Counted from the first letter of the stretch, positions 1 to 8,887 are shown. The stretch is 64,000 bases of DNA from Actinokineospora bangkokensis (GCF_001940455.1 NZ_MKQR01000028.1:508348-572347); one strand, 5' to 3'. Notes: generated by a model not told the origin, from the letters alone. Numbers and translations are program-made.

Positions 1-1
1 C

Positions 2-676
2 CGCGACGACGCGCTGCGCGCCGACGTCCTGGGCTTCATCGGCCAGGAGGCCGTGCACGCCGAGGCCCACCAGGGCGCCGCCGACCACCTCGCCGCGCAG
101 GGCGTGGACCCGGAGCCGTTCGTGGCCCAGGTGCGCTGGTTGTTCCGCGTCCTGCTGGGCGACCGCGACCTGCCCGCCCCGGTCGCCCACCAGTGGCTGC
201 TGGAGCGGCTGGCGATCATCGCCGCGATCGAGCACTTCACCGCCGTGCTGGGCCGCTGGGTGCTGCGCGCCCCGCTGGACCGCGCGGGCGCCGACCCCAC
301 CATGCTCGACCTGCTGCGCTGGCACGGCGCCGAGGAGGTCGAGCACCGCTCGGTCGCCTTCGACCTCTACCAGCACCTCGACGGCCGCCCGCTGCGCCGG
401 GTGCGGGCCATGGCGGTCGCGGGCCCGGTGCTGCTGTGGCTGTTCGCCCGCTCGGCCCGCTGGCTCATGGCCCAGGATCCGACCCGCCCCGGCCGCCCGA
501 CCTGGCGCGCCGCCCGCCGGGCCGCCCGCCTCGGCCTGCTGCCCGACCTGGGTGAGCTGCTGGTCGCGGGCCTGCGGTACCTGCCGCGCTCCTACCACCC
601 GGCCGACGACGGCAGCACCGACGAGGCCACCGCCTACCTCGCCACGTCCCCCGCGGCCCGCGCGGCGGCCCGATGA
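2..676 (+). CDS. Metal-dependent hydrolase family protein (5'-truncated)
   Basis: The reading frame is open from base 2, so the true start lies before the window. About 224 residues are visible. The motifs FIGQE followed by HxxxH (at the left edge) and GAEEVEHRSVAFD (around base 330-365) match the predicted metal-dependent hydrolase family PF10118, whose conserved Glu/His residues suggest a carboxylate-bridged di-iron-like site. A GTG at base 53 lies inside the first motif and is unlikely to be the real start. Its stop overlaps the ATG of the next gene (ATGA), so it is translationally coupled to a ferredoxin-type reductase, which could deliver electrons to it. The substrate is unknown. Family assignment is fairly secure; the redox partnership is inference. 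Confidence 0.8.
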   Translation, partial: RDDALRADVLGFIGQEAVHAEAHQGAADHLAAQGVDPEPFVAQVRWLFRVLLGDRDLPAPVAHQWLLERLAIIAAIEHFTAVLGRWVLRAPLDRAGADPTMLDLLRWHGAEEVEHRSVAFDLYQHLDGRPLRRVRAMAVAGPVLLWLFARSARWLMAQDPTRPGRPTWRAARRAARLGLLPDLGELLVAGLRYLPRSYHPADDGSTDEATAYLATSPAARAAAR

Positions 677-1632
677 CCCCGCCGGACCTCTACGGCCGCC
701 CCCGCCCGGACCGCATGTACCGGTTGCTCGAACCGGTGGTGGCCGCGCACCTGTGGCTGAGCAGGCGCGGCGTCCGCGGCTTCCGCCCGCCGCGCCCGGT
801 CGACCGCGACCTGCCCGTGCGCGTGGTCGACCGCCGCGCGGAGGCCGACGGCGTCGTCTCGCTCCGCTTCGCCGCCCGGCGCGGCGCGCTGCCCCCGTGG
901 CGCCCCGGTTGCCACGTCGACGTCGTGCTCCCCTCGGGCCAGGTCCGCCAGTACTCCCTGTGCGGCGACCCGGGCGAGGACACCTACCGCATCGCGGTCC
1001 GGTTGGTGGGCGCGGGATCCCGGGAGGTCCACACCGCCCTGGGCGTGGGCACCGACCTGGTGCTGCGCGGCCCCCGCACGGCCTTCCCCCTGGTCGGCCC
1101 GGGCCCGTTCCTGTTCATCGCCGGGGGCATCGGCATCACCCCGCTGCTGCCCATGCTGCGCACCACCGCCGACTGGCGCCTGCTGTACGCGGGCCGCAGC
1201 CGCGCCACCATGCCCTTCCTCGACGAACTGGCCCAGCACGGCCCCCGGGTGCGGGTCATCGAGGGCCAACCGGACGTCCCCGCCCTGCTGGCGGGCGTGG
1301 CACCCCACACCCAGGTCTACGCCTGCGGCCCGCCCCCGCTGGTCGACGCCGTCCGCGCCGCCTGGCCCGGCCCCCTGCACTCCGAGCGCTTCTCCCCGCC
1401 ACCCCTGGTCGACGCGGAACCCTTCACCGTCCGCCTGGGCCGGTCGGGCCCGGTCATCCCGGTCTCCGGAACGGAAACGGCGCTGACGGCCGTGCTGCGC
1501 GAACGCCCGCTGCGCTACTCGTGCAGGCAGGGCTTCTGCGGCACCTGCCGGGTCGGCGTCCTCGACTCCGATGTGGACTCGATGCTGCTGTGCACCGACC
1601 GCCCCGCGGGCGAGACCACCCTGGACCTGTAG
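673..1632 (+). CDS. PDR/VanB-type ferredoxin oxidoreductase (FAD, NAD(P), 2Fe-2S)
   Basis: 319 residues. Flavodoxin-reductase-like order: FAD-binding beta barrel with RQYSLCG (about residue 97), NAD(P)-binding domain with GGIGITPLLPML (about 150), then a C-terminal plant-type 2Fe-2S domain with CRQGFCGTC and a fourth Cys (C284, C289, C292, C307). It should pass electrons from NAD(P)H through FAD to the iron-sulphur cluster and on to a partner oxygenase. The start overlaps the stop of the upstream metal-dependent hydrolase by four bases, which suggests that protein is the terminal partner. An N-terminal extension of about 45 residues precedes the reductase core. Cytosolic. The family is clear; the physiological substrate is not. 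Confidence 0.9.
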   Translation: MTPPDLYGRPRPDRMYRLLEPVVAAHLWLSRRGVRGFRPPRPVDRDLPVRVVDRRAEADGVVSLRFAARRGALPPWRPGCHVDVVLPSGQVRQYSLCGDPGEDTYRIAVRLVGAGSREVHTALGVGTDLVLRGPRTAFPLVGPGPFLFIAGGIGITPLLPMLRTTADWRLLYAGRSRATMPFLDELAQHGPRVRVIEGQPDVPALLAGVAPHTQVYACGPPPLVDAVRAAWPGPLHSERFSPPPLVDAEPFTVRLGRSGPVIPVSGTETALTAVLRERPLRYSCRQGFCGTCRVGVLDSDVDSMLLCTDRPAGETTLDL

Positions 1633-1666
1633 CCGCCGCAACTCCCGGGGGCCGGTGTCCCGGGGG

Positions 1667-2065
1667 CTACTGCCGCGCCCGCAGGTGCACCGGCCGCAGC
1701 GCCGTCCCGATCAGCACGGCCAGGCTCCCGCACACCGCGTTCCACAACCCGGCCTGCAAGTCCCCCAGCGGCATCACGGCCTTGGCCTGCAACACCCACC
1801 CGTACACCACCACGACCAGGAGCACGGCCCCCAGGAACGCCATGCCCTTGGACGTGAACATCCCCGACACCGCGAGCAGCGCCGCGATCACCACCGGCAC
1901 CACCATCGACCCGATGAACACGGCGGTGTCCCCGTCGATCCCCCGGAACAGGTCCAGCAACGGCAACCCCGGGGCCGTCCGCCCGTCGACCCAGGGCAGC
2001 ACCAGCCCGAACCCCACCCCGACCAACCCGGCCAACACCACGACCCAAGCCACCACGATGCGCAC
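1667..2065 (-). CDS. Small integral membrane protein, unknown function
   Basis: 132 residues with about four hydrophobic segments (near 4-22, 47-70, 75-95 and 105-125) and little else. It begins MRIVVAWVVVLAGLVGVGFG and has a short basic C-terminus. I do not recognise the family. It is transcribed towards the oxidoreductase gene, with only 34 bases between the two stops, so those genes share a short convergent spacer. The coiled-coil gene upstream on the same strand ends 106 bases away, and co-transcription is possible. GTG-type alternative starts are not needed, since an ATG fits the hydrophobic N-terminus. Confidence 0.6.
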   Translation of the reverse strand: MRIVVAWVVVLAGLVGVGFGLVLPWVDGRTAPGLPLLDLFRGIDGDTAVFIGSMVVPVVIAALLAVSGMFTSKGMAFLGAVLLVVVVYGWVLQAKAVMPLGDLQAGLWNAVCGSLAVLIGTALRPVHLRARQ

Positions 2066-2171
2066 ACCGGGATGCTACGGCTCCCGCAGACCCCGGTGTG
2101 GATGAAATCCCACGCCCTCGACCCCGCTGCTCCCGGTGCCGTCGGGGCCCAGCGTCAGGGTGGGGTGGACG

Positions 2172-3119
2172 TCAGCGGGACGGCTCCGGGTGCGGACGCG
2201 CCGCGCCGCCGGGGGAGGGCTTGCCGCCAGGGGAGGGCTGGCCGGTGTTGGGGCCGGGGCCCGCTGGGCCGGGGGTCGGCGCGCCGGGGGCGTCGAAGGA
2301 GAACTCGCCCTCGGCCTCCAGGGGTTCGAGCAGGGTGACGCTGCGGGTGAGCAGGTCGTTGGTGCCGCGCAGGCGGTCGGCGAGCTGCTCGCGCAGGGCG
2401 GTGAGGCGCTCGACGACGCTGGTGGCGTGGGCGATCCGCTTGTCGGCCTCGTCCTGGGCCTCGGTGACGATGCGCTCGGCCTCCTGCTCGGCGGCGGCGC
2501 GCTGGGTGGTGATCTCCTCGTCGAGCGCCGCGCGGCGCTGGGCCTGCTGGTCCTGGAACTGCTGCTCCAGCCGCTGGCGCTCGCGCTCGGCGCGGTCGTC
2601 GACCTCCTTCTGCCGGGCGTCGGCCTGCCGGGTCATCTCGTCGACCTTGGCGCGGGCCTGGTCCATGACCACCTGGTGCGCGGCGTGGATCTCGGTGTGC
2701 TGGGCCTCCAGGTCCGCGATCAACCGCCGGTACCGCTCGGCCAGCGCCTGCGAGGCCTCCTCCGCCGACGCCCACGCCGTCTCGGCCGCGGCCTGCGCCC
2801 GCGCGGTGACCTCCCCGGCCTGCGCCTTGGCGACCACCACCGCCCGCGCCGCCCGCTCGGCGGCGTTGGGCGCGCTGGCCGCCGCGGCCGCGGTGCCGAT
2901 CTTGTCCAGCCGCTGGGTCAGCGCGTCGATCTCCCGCCGCGCCAGCTCCAGCTGCCCGGACAGCTCCGCCACCTCGCCCTGGGCCTCCCGCAGCTGCGCC
3001 GAGGTCCGCTCCGTCCCCGCCTCCGCCGCCCGCACGTACTCGCGCACCTGGGCCCGGTCGAACCCGTTGCGCACGACGGTGAACCCCGGGTCGGAGTCGT
3101 GTCCCTGCTGGAAGGCCAT
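2172..3119 (-). CDS. DivIVA-like coiled-coil protein
   Basis: 315 residues from the ATG at 3119 (a TTG two codons upstream is possible). The N-terminus contains GFTVVRNGFDRAQVREYVRA, the pattern of the DivIVA/Wag31 N-terminal domain. Long Glu/Gln/Ala/Arg-rich heptad stretches follow (residues ~35-240), predicted coiled coil. The C-terminal ~40 residues are Gly/Pro-rich and probably disordered. DivIVA-family proteins in actinobacteria mark poles and organise cell-wall growth, but this one is not the ftsZ-linked DivIVA and no cell-division genes are nearby. A role as cytoskeletal or membrane-curvature scaffold is inferred only from the coiled coil. Confidence 0.65.
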   Translation of the reverse strand: MAFQQGHDSDPGFTVVRNGFDRAQVREYVRAAEAGTERTSAQLREAQGEVAELSGQLELARREIDALTQRLDKIGTAAAAASAPNAAERAARAVVVAKAQAGEVTARAQAAAETAWASAEEASQALAERYRRLIADLEAQHTEIHAAHQVVMDQARAKVDEMTRQADARQKEVDDRAERERQRLEQQFQDQQAQRRAALDEEITTQRAAAEQEAERIVTEAQDEADKRIAHATSVVERLTALREQLADRLRGTNDLLTRSVTLLEPLEAEGEFSFDAPGAPTPGPAGPGPNTGQPSPGGKPSPGGAARPHPEPSR

Positions 3120-3269
3120 GGGCAAGACGGTACCCGTGCGCGGGGGGTGCTGTGCGCGGGGTGAGCTTCACCCGACGAGGTGACGGCAGGGGCCCCGGAG
3201 GCACCAGTCCGACAGGGGTGTCCTGGCTGGTCCAGGGCCTCGCCCCGACCGCCCAGACCGCCCCGACCG

Positions 3270-5249
3270 CTACCAGTGGAAGCCGTTGGTGAGGCGGGCG
3301 AGGGCCTTGGCGGCGGCGGTGAGGTTGCGCTCGCCCTTGCCGAGGCGCGGGGTGGGGGTGGGGGCGCCCGCGGCGGCGGTGGAGTCGGGGAAGAGGCGGT
3401 AGGCCTGGTGGGCGATGGCGTCGACGAGGGTGGGGGTGAGGGCGTAGGCGAGCTGGATGGCCTGGCCGGTGGGGGTGCCGATGTGCTTGGGGCGGTCGAG
3501 CAGGGCGCGCAGGACCAGGTCGGCGGCCTGCTCGGGGGTCTTGGCGGGGAAGGCGTCGTAGAGCTTGGTGGGGGTGATCATGGGAGTGCGCACCAGGGGC
3601 ATGTGCACGGTGGTGAAGGTGACGCCCGCGCCGTGGGTCTCGGTGGCGACGATCTTGCTGAAGTGGTCGAGGGCGGCCTTGGAGGCCACGTAGGCCGAGA
3701 ACCGGGGCGCGATGCCCTGCACGCCGATGGACGACACGTTGACGACGTGGCCGAAGCGGCGCTCGGTCATGTGCGGCAGCAGGGCCAGGATCAGCCGCAC
3801 GGCGCCGAAGTAGTTGATGGCCATGGCGCGCTCGTAGTCGTGCATGCGGTCGTAGGACAGCCGCACCGAGCGCCGGATGGACCGGCCCGCGTTGTTGACC
3901 AGCATGTCCACCGAGGGCTGCTCGCGCAGCATCGCCGCCACGACCTCGGCCACCGAGTCGTCGTCGGTGAGGTCGCAGGGGTAGGCGTGCGCCTCGCCGC
4001 CCGCCGCCGCGATCTCCGCCCGGACCTGCTCCAGCTCCGCCTCGCGGCGGGCCACCAGCAGCGGGATCCCGCCCGCCGCCGCGACCCGCAGCGCGGTGGC
4101 CCGGCCGATCCCCGACGACGCTCCGGTGATCACCACCCGCCGCCCGCGCAGCCCCTCGCCGCGGCCCGCGCGGAACGGGTCGAGGTGCTCGGCCCAGTAC
4201 GTCCACAGCACCGGCGCGTAGTCCGCCAGCTCCGGCACCTCGATGCCCGACCCGGACAGCGCCCGCCGGGTGGCGGTGGAGTCGAACACCGGGTTGAACG
4301 TCAGGGTCGACAGCAGCACCGGCGGGATGCCCAACCGGTCGAGCACCGCGTCGAAGCCCAGCGACACCCCCGGCACGTTCTCCGCCGCGCGGGCCAGCGC
4401 CAGCAGCGGCGCGCTCACCCCGCGCGGCAGCGACACCCTGGCCCGCGGCGCGCCCGCGGGCCGGGCGAAGGCGTTGTAGACCTCCATCGCGGACTGCGGG
4501 CGCGGCGACACCAGGTGGAACACCCGCCGGTCCAGCCCCGGCTCGTGCACCAGGTGCGCCATGGCCTTGGCGACGTAGTCGACCGGCACCACGTTGGTGT
4601 CCCCGATGTCGGGGAAGGCCAGCGGCAGCGCGCGCAGGCCGCGCAGCCTCGCCAGCGCGGGCAGCAGGTAGTACGGGCCGTCGACCTTGTCCATCTCGCC
4701 GGTCTTGGAGTGCCCCACCACGACCGCGGGCCGGTACACCCGCCAGGGCACCCCGCCCTGGGACCGCACGATGCGCTCGGACTCGAACTTGGTGCGGTGG
4801 TAGGGCGTCACCAGCTTCTGGCCCGCGTCGAACATGTCCTCGGTGAACCGGCCGCGGTAGTCGCCCGCCACCGCCACCGACGACACGTGGTGCAGGCACC
4901 CCGCCCGCAGCGCCGTGGCCGCCTGCACGACGTTGCGCGTGCCCTCGACGTTGGCCAGCACGCTGGCCTCGTCGTCGGCGGTGACGTCGTAGAGGGCGGC
5001 CAGGTGCACCACGTGGTCCACCCCGGCCAGCTCGGCGCGGTCGGCGTCGGTCAGGCCCAGTTCCGGCTCGGCGATGTCGCCGACGAGCAGCCGCACCCGC
5101 TCCGAGCCCGCCCACGCCCGCTCGGCCCGCTCCAGCGAGGACGCCCGCACGAGCAGCCACACCCGGGGGTCGCCGCCCCTGGCCAGCAGCTCCCGGACGA
5201 GGTGTCGCCCGATCAGCCCGGTGCCCCCGGTGACCAGGTAGGTCGTCAT
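3270..5249 (-). CDS. Two-domain SDR oxidoreductase, fatty acyl-CoA reductase-like
   Basis: 659 residues with two Rossmann modules. The N-terminal half is an extended SDR/male-sterility type with TGGTGLIGRHLV at residues 7-18 and a YHRTK catalytic motif near 150. The C-terminal half is a classical SDR with TGASSGIGRATAL (about 375), NNAG (about 455) and an S...YxxSK-type motif (AYVASK, about 520). This fusion, length and order resemble mycobacterial AcrA1 (Rv3391) fatty acyl-CoA reductases, which reduce long-chain acyl-CoA to aldehyde or alcohol. The gene stands alone with its own upstream spacer. Substrate is inferred from family resemblance; the fused SDR architecture is seen directly. Confidence 0.82.
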   Translation of the reverse strand: MTTYLVTGGTGLIGRHLVRELLARGGDPRVWLLVRASSLERAERAWAGSERVRLLVGDIAEPELGLTDADRAELAGVDHVVHLAALYDVTADDEASVLANVEGTRNVVQAATALRAGCLHHVSSVAVAGDYRGRFTEDMFDAGQKLVTPYHRTKFESERIVRSQGGVPWRVYRPAVVVGHSKTGEMDKVDGPYYLLPALARLRGLRALPLAFPDIGDTNVVPVDYVAKAMAHLVHEPGLDRRVFHLVSPRPQSAMEVYNAFARPAGAPRARVSLPRGVSAPLLALARAAENVPGVSLGFDAVLDRLGIPPVLLSTLTFNPVFDSTATRRALSGSGIEVPELADYAPVLWTYWAEHLDPFRAGRGEGLRGRRVVITGASSGIGRATALRVAAAGGIPLLVARREAELEQVRAEIAAAGGEAHAYPCDLTDDDSVAEVVAAMLREQPSVDMLVNNAGRSIRRSVRLSYDRMHDYERAMAINYFGAVRLILALLPHMTERRFGHVVNVSSIGVQGIAPRFSAYVASKAALDHFSKIVATETHGAGVTFTTVHMPLVRTPMITPTKLYDAFPAKTPEQAADLVLRALLDRPKHIGTPTGQAIQLAYALTPTLVDAIAHQAYRLFPDSTAAAGAPTPTPRLGKGERNLTAAAKALARLTNGFHW

Positions 5250-5315
5250 CGTCCCCGCCCCCTCCGCTCGACGTCGGGTTCGAGGATGTCACCGACCGCC
5301 GACGACCGCGAACGG

Positions 5316-5324
5316 TTGTCCACA
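5316..5324 (+). other. DnaA-box-like site upstream of the SDR gene
   Basis: TTGTCCACA in the 122-base spacer between the SDR start (5249) and the sortase stop (5372). The spacer also holds a 16-base tandem duplication (5342-5357 and 5358-5373, one mismatch) that runs into the sortase stop. Confidence 0.35.
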
Positions 5325-5371
5325 GGCCCCAATGATGGCTTGGGCAGTGGCGGGCTCGGGCAGCGGCGGGC

Positions 5372-6133
5372 TCAGGCGGGGACGGCGGTGACGACCAGGT
5401 TCGACTCGTAGCCGTCGTGCCCGCCGACCCAGCGCCCACCGCAGGTCACCAGCACCAACCGGTGCGGCCCGGTCTGGCCGAACAGCTCCTCGGCGCGCTG
5501 CGGCAGCCCCTCCTTGCGCACCTCGTCGACCTTGGCGATCCGGTAGGCGTAGGTGCGCCCGTCCGCGCCGACCACCGACACCGCGTCACCGACCTTGGCC
5601 GCCCACAGCTCCGCGAACGGGCCCACCTGCCCGCGCCAGTTGACGTGCCCGGCGAGCACGGTCGCCCCGGTGCCGGAGTCCAGGCCTGCGCCCCACCAGG
5701 TCGCCTCGCGCAGCGAGGTCGGCACCGGCAGCGTCGCGTCCGGGCCGAGCTCCTGGCGCACCAGGGTCGCGGTGCCGCCGTGCGCGAGCCGCACGGTGCC
5801 CGGCTTCTGCCCGGCGGGCTGGCGCGCGGGCGGGGCGGCGGGCGCCTGGAGCGTCGTCGCGGGGGCCGCGGGCGAGGGCTGCGCGGCCGGGGGCTGCGCT
5901 GCCGGGGGAGCGGGCGCGGTCGTGCGGCCCGCCAGCTCCGCGCGGCTGCGCTCGGCGGCCTGCCGCACGTCCGGCTTCTGCTGGGGCGCGGCGACCGGGC
6001 CGGGCGCGGCGTAGGGGATGCCCTCCACCACCGTGCTCGGCCCCGACAGCGACAGGGCGCCGATCAGCATGACCAGCGCACCCGCCCCACCCGCGAACGC
6101 GGGTGGGGCGTAGCGAGAACCGCGGCGTGCCAT
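5372..6133 (-). CDS. Class F sortase
   Basis: 253 residues: basic N-terminus, one membrane anchor (about 12-32), a long Ala/Pro-rich linker (50-110) and a sortase domain. LAGHVNW gives the catalytic His (H163) and LVTCGG the catalytic Cys (C231), as in actinobacterial class F sortases. The end of the domain reads GYESNLVV. Sortases cleave a C-terminal sorting motif and attach proteins to the wall or to pilin subunits. The gene begins six bases downstream of a surface-protein gene ending in a membrane-anchored tail, the obvious substrate candidate. The pair is probably one operon. I could not place the assisting Arg with certainty. Confidence 0.87.
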   Translation of the reverse strand: MARRGSRYAPPAFAGGAGALVMLIGALSLSGPSTVVEGIPYAAPGPVAAPQQKPDVRQAAERSRAELAGRTTAPAPPAAQPPAAQPSPAAPATTLQAPAAPPARQPAGQKPGTVRLAHGGTATLVRQELGPDATLPVPTSLREATWWGAGLDSGTGATVLAGHVNWRGQVGPFAELWAAKVGDAVSVVGADGRTYAYRIAKVDEVRKEGLPQRAEELFGQTGPHRLVLVTCGGRWVGGHDGYESNLVVTAVPA

Positions 6134-6139
6134 CGGCGG

Positions 6140-7594
6140 TCAGTGCCCCCAGTCGCGGCGCATGCTCCGGCTGACCACGCGCTTGCCCCGCGCGGTCCTG
6201 ACCAGGAAGCCACCGGCGCCCGCGGCCAGCAGCAGCAGCGCGCCCAGCGACACCAGCAGCCCGGTGGAGGGCCCGCTCACCGACGCGGCGGCGGTCCTCA
6301 CCGGCGCGTCACCCGCGGGGATCTCGCGCGGGACGGTGGGGGTGTTGGGCGTGTTCGTCAGCTGCACCGCCAGCGTCTTGCCCGGTTCGAGCTTGCCGCA
6401 GGTCACCGGGGGTGCTTCGGGGCTGAACGACTGCTCGTAGCCGGGCGCGGCGGCGACCTCGGTCACGCACACGTCCTGCGGGGTCTTCAGGTTCGGCACG
6501 TCGGCGGTGCCGTCGGCGCCGGTGGTCACCACCAGCGGCTTGCCGTCCTCGCCCACCAGCGGCTTGCCGTCCTGGCCGACGGCGGGGGCCTGCTTGTCCG
6601 CGCCGGTGACCCGCAGCTGCACGCCCGCGATGCCCTGCCCGGTCTTGGCGTCGAGCTTGGCGACCTTGACCGCGCCGGGGGCGGTGACCGCGGTGGTCTT
6701 CTCCACCGCCGTCAGCTGCTTCTCACCGCCGGTGCTCACCACGCGCTGCGTGTTGAGCTGCACCGCCTGCTGCACCACCGGCCGGTCGGCCGGGCTCAGC
6801 AGGGAGATCGACAGCGACGGGTTCGCCCCGGTCGGCACGACCGCCAGGTCGATGCCCGCGCCCTCGGCGGTGGTGGGCAGGGTCACCTCGGACTTGCCGC
6901 CGACGGTGGCGTCGGTGAGCTTGATCGTCACCGGCACGGCGGCCACGCCCTTGCCCGCGGCGTTGCGCACCTCGACCGTCCAGGTGGCCGGGGTGCCGAT
7001 GACCTGGGCCTGCGCCGGCTTGGTGATCTTGGTCGTCCACGGGCCGTGGTTGGCGGTGGCGTCGGCCTTGAGCCGGTCCACCGCCTGCTGCGCGCCCGGC
7101 GGCAGCTTCGGCAGGTGGAAGGCGGCGTCGTAGGCGATCGTGCGGAAGGTGTTGTCCGGGGTGAGCTGCCCCGGGTTCTGCGGCGCCGCGGTCCAGCTGT
7201 GCAGCAGGTGCGCCAGCGCGGCGGCCTCGTCGGCGCTCTTGGTGCTGGTGTAGCGCAGCAGCAGGTAGGAGATGTCCGCGGCGACGTCGGCGGGCAGGTC
7301 CGTGCCCCACTTCGTCTTCAGCGGCTCACCGGGCCGGTACTGCTCGTCGGTGTTGGGCGCGAGGAACGCGTACTGCACGCACCACACCTGCTTGCCGTTG
7401 ACGACGTAGGAGCCGAGCCAGTCCGACGGGTCCGGGTTGCCCTGGTACGGCTGGGCCGGGGACGTGGCGTAGCCCAAGCCCTCCTGGATGGCGGCGCTGG
7501 CGGCAGGCGCGCCCGCGACCAGGGCGGCACCGGCGAGCAGGGCGGCGCCGGACACCCCCGCGATCAGCCGGGCGGCGAGTGAGGATCGCCCCAT
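6140..7594 (-). CDS. Secreted cell-surface protein with SpaA-like domain and C-terminal anchor
   Basis: 484 residues. A signal peptide (MGRSSLAARLIAGVSGAALL, cleavage near ASAA at ~36) is followed by an N-terminal domain with QVWCVQYAF, reminiscent of thioester-type adhesin domains. Next come Ig-like beta segments, then a SpaA/prealbumin-like module starting GAVKVAKLDAKTGQGIAG with a repeated DGKPLV phrase. The C-terminus has a Thr/Pro-rich spacer, SGPSTG, a hydrophobic segment (~450-470) and a basic tail, the layout of a sortase substrate though not a canonical LPXTG. The class F sortase gene lies directly downstream. Adhesion or isopeptide cross-linking is inference; secretion and anchoring are well supported. 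Confidence 0.8.
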   Translation of the reverse strand: MGRSSLAARLIAGVSGAALLAGAALVAGAPAASAAIQEGLGYATSPAQPYQGNPDPSDWLGSYVVNGKQVWCVQYAFLAPNTDEQYRPGEPLKTKWGTDLPADVAADISYLLLRYTSTKSADEAAALAHLLHSWTAAPQNPGQLTPDNTFRTIAYDAAFHLPKLPPGAQQAVDRLKADATANHGPWTTKITKPAQAQVIGTPATWTVEVRNAAGKGVAAVPVTIKLTDATVGGKSEVTLPTTAEGAGIDLAVVPTGANPSLSISLLSPADRPVVQQAVQLNTQRVVSTGGEKQLTAVEKTTAVTAPGAVKVAKLDAKTGQGIAGVQLRVTGADKQAPAVGQDGKPLVGEDGKPLVVTTGADGTADVPNLKTPQDVCVTEVAAAPGYEQSFSPEAPPVTCGKLEPGKTLAVQLTNTPNTPTVPREIPAGDAPVRTAAASVSGPSTGLLVSLGALLLLAAGAGGFLVRTARGKRVVSRSMRRDWGH

Positions 7595-8024
7595 GGTGAG
7601 AATCGGCTCCTTGCCGCGCCCCGGCAGCGCACGCCGCGGCGCTCGACGTCAGGGAAGAGCGGGCGCGCGCGGGGGAGTCACCCGCGACTGGGGCGTCGGC
7701 GGGGGACACGGGGAGCGCACCGCCGACCACCTTGCTGCCTCCACCTGATCGGCACAATCCACCGGCAGAGGGAACTCGGCAGGCGGTCGGTGGCGCATTT
7801 CCGCTGGTCAGGCCGCTGATGTGGGCCGCGTTACGGCACGGACGGGTCAGCGTGCGCCCGACCGGGGTACGCCGCGGCCGGGTGGCGGTCACCGGCCGCA
7901 CCCGGCGGGTCCCCGCCACCCCGGGTGTGATGTGGGTAAAGTGGCTTTTACCAACGGGAACCGGATGGCACCGGCGATCGTTGTTCCCGTCGAAGGCGCC
8001 AGCAAGGCCCCTATGGAGGAACAG
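7595..8024. other. Divergent intergenic region (430 bp)
   Basis: Spacer between the surface-protein gene (minus strand) and the BI-1 gene (plus strand); it must hold both promoters. The only clear structures are inverted repeats at 7935-7952 and 7954-7990 on the BI-1 side. I see no convincing small gene, although open frames run through it because of the high GC content. Confidence 0.6.
7935..7990 (+). promoter_or_regulatory. Inverted repeats in the BI-1 gene leader
   Basis: GGTAAA (7935-7940) pairs with TTTACC (7947-7952) across six bases in an otherwise GC-rich stretch. ACGGGAAC (7954-7961) pairs with GTTCCCGT (7983-7990) across 21 bases. They lie 35-90 bases before the start codon. They could be an operator for a dimeric regulator plus a leader hairpin; function is unknown. 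Confidence 0.4.
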
Positions 8025-8831
8025 GTGCGTTCTAGCAGCAACCCCGCGTTCCGCAACCTGCCGAACACCGGCGGATACGCGGGCTTCCAGACTCAGCCCG
8101 GCTACCACCAGGGCGGGCCCGGGTTCGGCGGCTACCAGCAGCCGGTGTCCCAGGAACGCCCGATGACCGTGGACGACGTGGTCACCAAGACCGCGCTGAC
8201 CCTCGGCACCGCGCTCGTGGTCGGCGCCATCACCGCCGTCCTGGTGCTCGGCGGCTCGATCAGCCCCTACCCGCCGATGATCATCGGCTTGATCGCGGGC
8301 CTCGTGCTGTCCCTGGTCGTCATCTTCAAGCGCACCCCGAACCCGGCACTGGTGCTGGGCTACTCGGCGGCCGAGGGCCTGTTCCTCGGCGCGATCACCG
8401 GGGTGTTCGAGGCGTTCGTCCCCGGCATCGCCATCCAGGCCATCCTCGGCACGTTCCTGGTCTTCGGCGCCATGCTGGTCGTCTACAAGACCGGTGCGGT
8501 CAAGGTCACCCCCCGCCTGACCAAGTGGATCATCGGCGCCACCGCCGGTGCCGCTGGCCTGATCCTGGTGAACCTGGTCCTGTCGCTGTTCGGCGTGGAC
8601 CTGGGCCTGCGCAGCAACGAGGCCACCCCGCTGGCGGTGGGCATCAGCCTGCTGTTCATCGGCATCGCGGCCTTCAACTTCCTGCTCGACTTCGACCAGG
8701 CGGACCAGATGATCCGCCAGGGCACCCCGGCCAAGTACGCCTGGTACGTGGCGTTCGGCCTGATGACCACCCTGGTGTGGCTCTACCTGGAGATCCTGCG
8801 GCTGCTCTACATGTTCCAGTCCAGCGACTGA
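8025..8831 (+). CDS. Bax inhibitor-1 (BI-1)/YccA-family membrane protein
   Basis: 268 residues from the GTG at 8025, chosen because GGAGGA (8015-8020) is well placed and the product then begins MRSSSNPAFRNLP, like actinobacterial relatives that start with a similar S-N-P-F-R motif. An in-frame ATG at 8013 is an alternative. After a ~45-residue Gly/Gln-rich cytosolic region come about seven membrane segments. The end carries NFLLDFDQAD and the C-terminal WYVAFGLMTTLVWLYLEILR segment typical of the family. BI-1/YccA proteins are proposed pH-gated calcium leak channels or protease modulators. The actinobacterial role is not established. A strong terminator follows. Confidence 0.88.
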   Translation: MRSSSNPAFRNLPNTGGYAGFQTQPGYHQGGPGFGGYQQPVSQERPMTVDDVVTKTALTLGTALVVGAITAVLVLGGSISPYPPMIIGLIAGLVLSLVVIFKRTPNPALVLGYSAAEGLFLGAITGVFEAFVPGIAIQAILGTFLVFGAMLVVYKTGAVKVTPRLTKWIIGATAGAAGLILVNLVLSLFGVDLGLRSNEATPLAVGISLLFIGIAAFNFLLDFDQADQMIRQGTPAKYAWYVAFGLMTTLVWLYLEILRLLYMFQSSD

Positions 8832-8857
8832 CGCACGACGGGCACCGCTTCCCGGGG

Positions 8858-8887
8858 CAGGGCGTTCGGCATCGGCCGAACGCCCTG
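8858..8887 (+). terminator. Rho-independent terminator after the BI-1 gene
   Basis: Perfect 13-bp stem (8858-8870 with 8875-8887), loop ATCG, followed by TTT; 26 bases after the stop codon. Confidence 0.85.

Noticed and set aside
2155-5439. Very long minus-strand open frames (e.g. 1000+ codons) across several genes
   Set aside because: High GC removes stop codons from shadow frames; the products are Arg/Ala/Gly/Pro-rich and carry no family motif.
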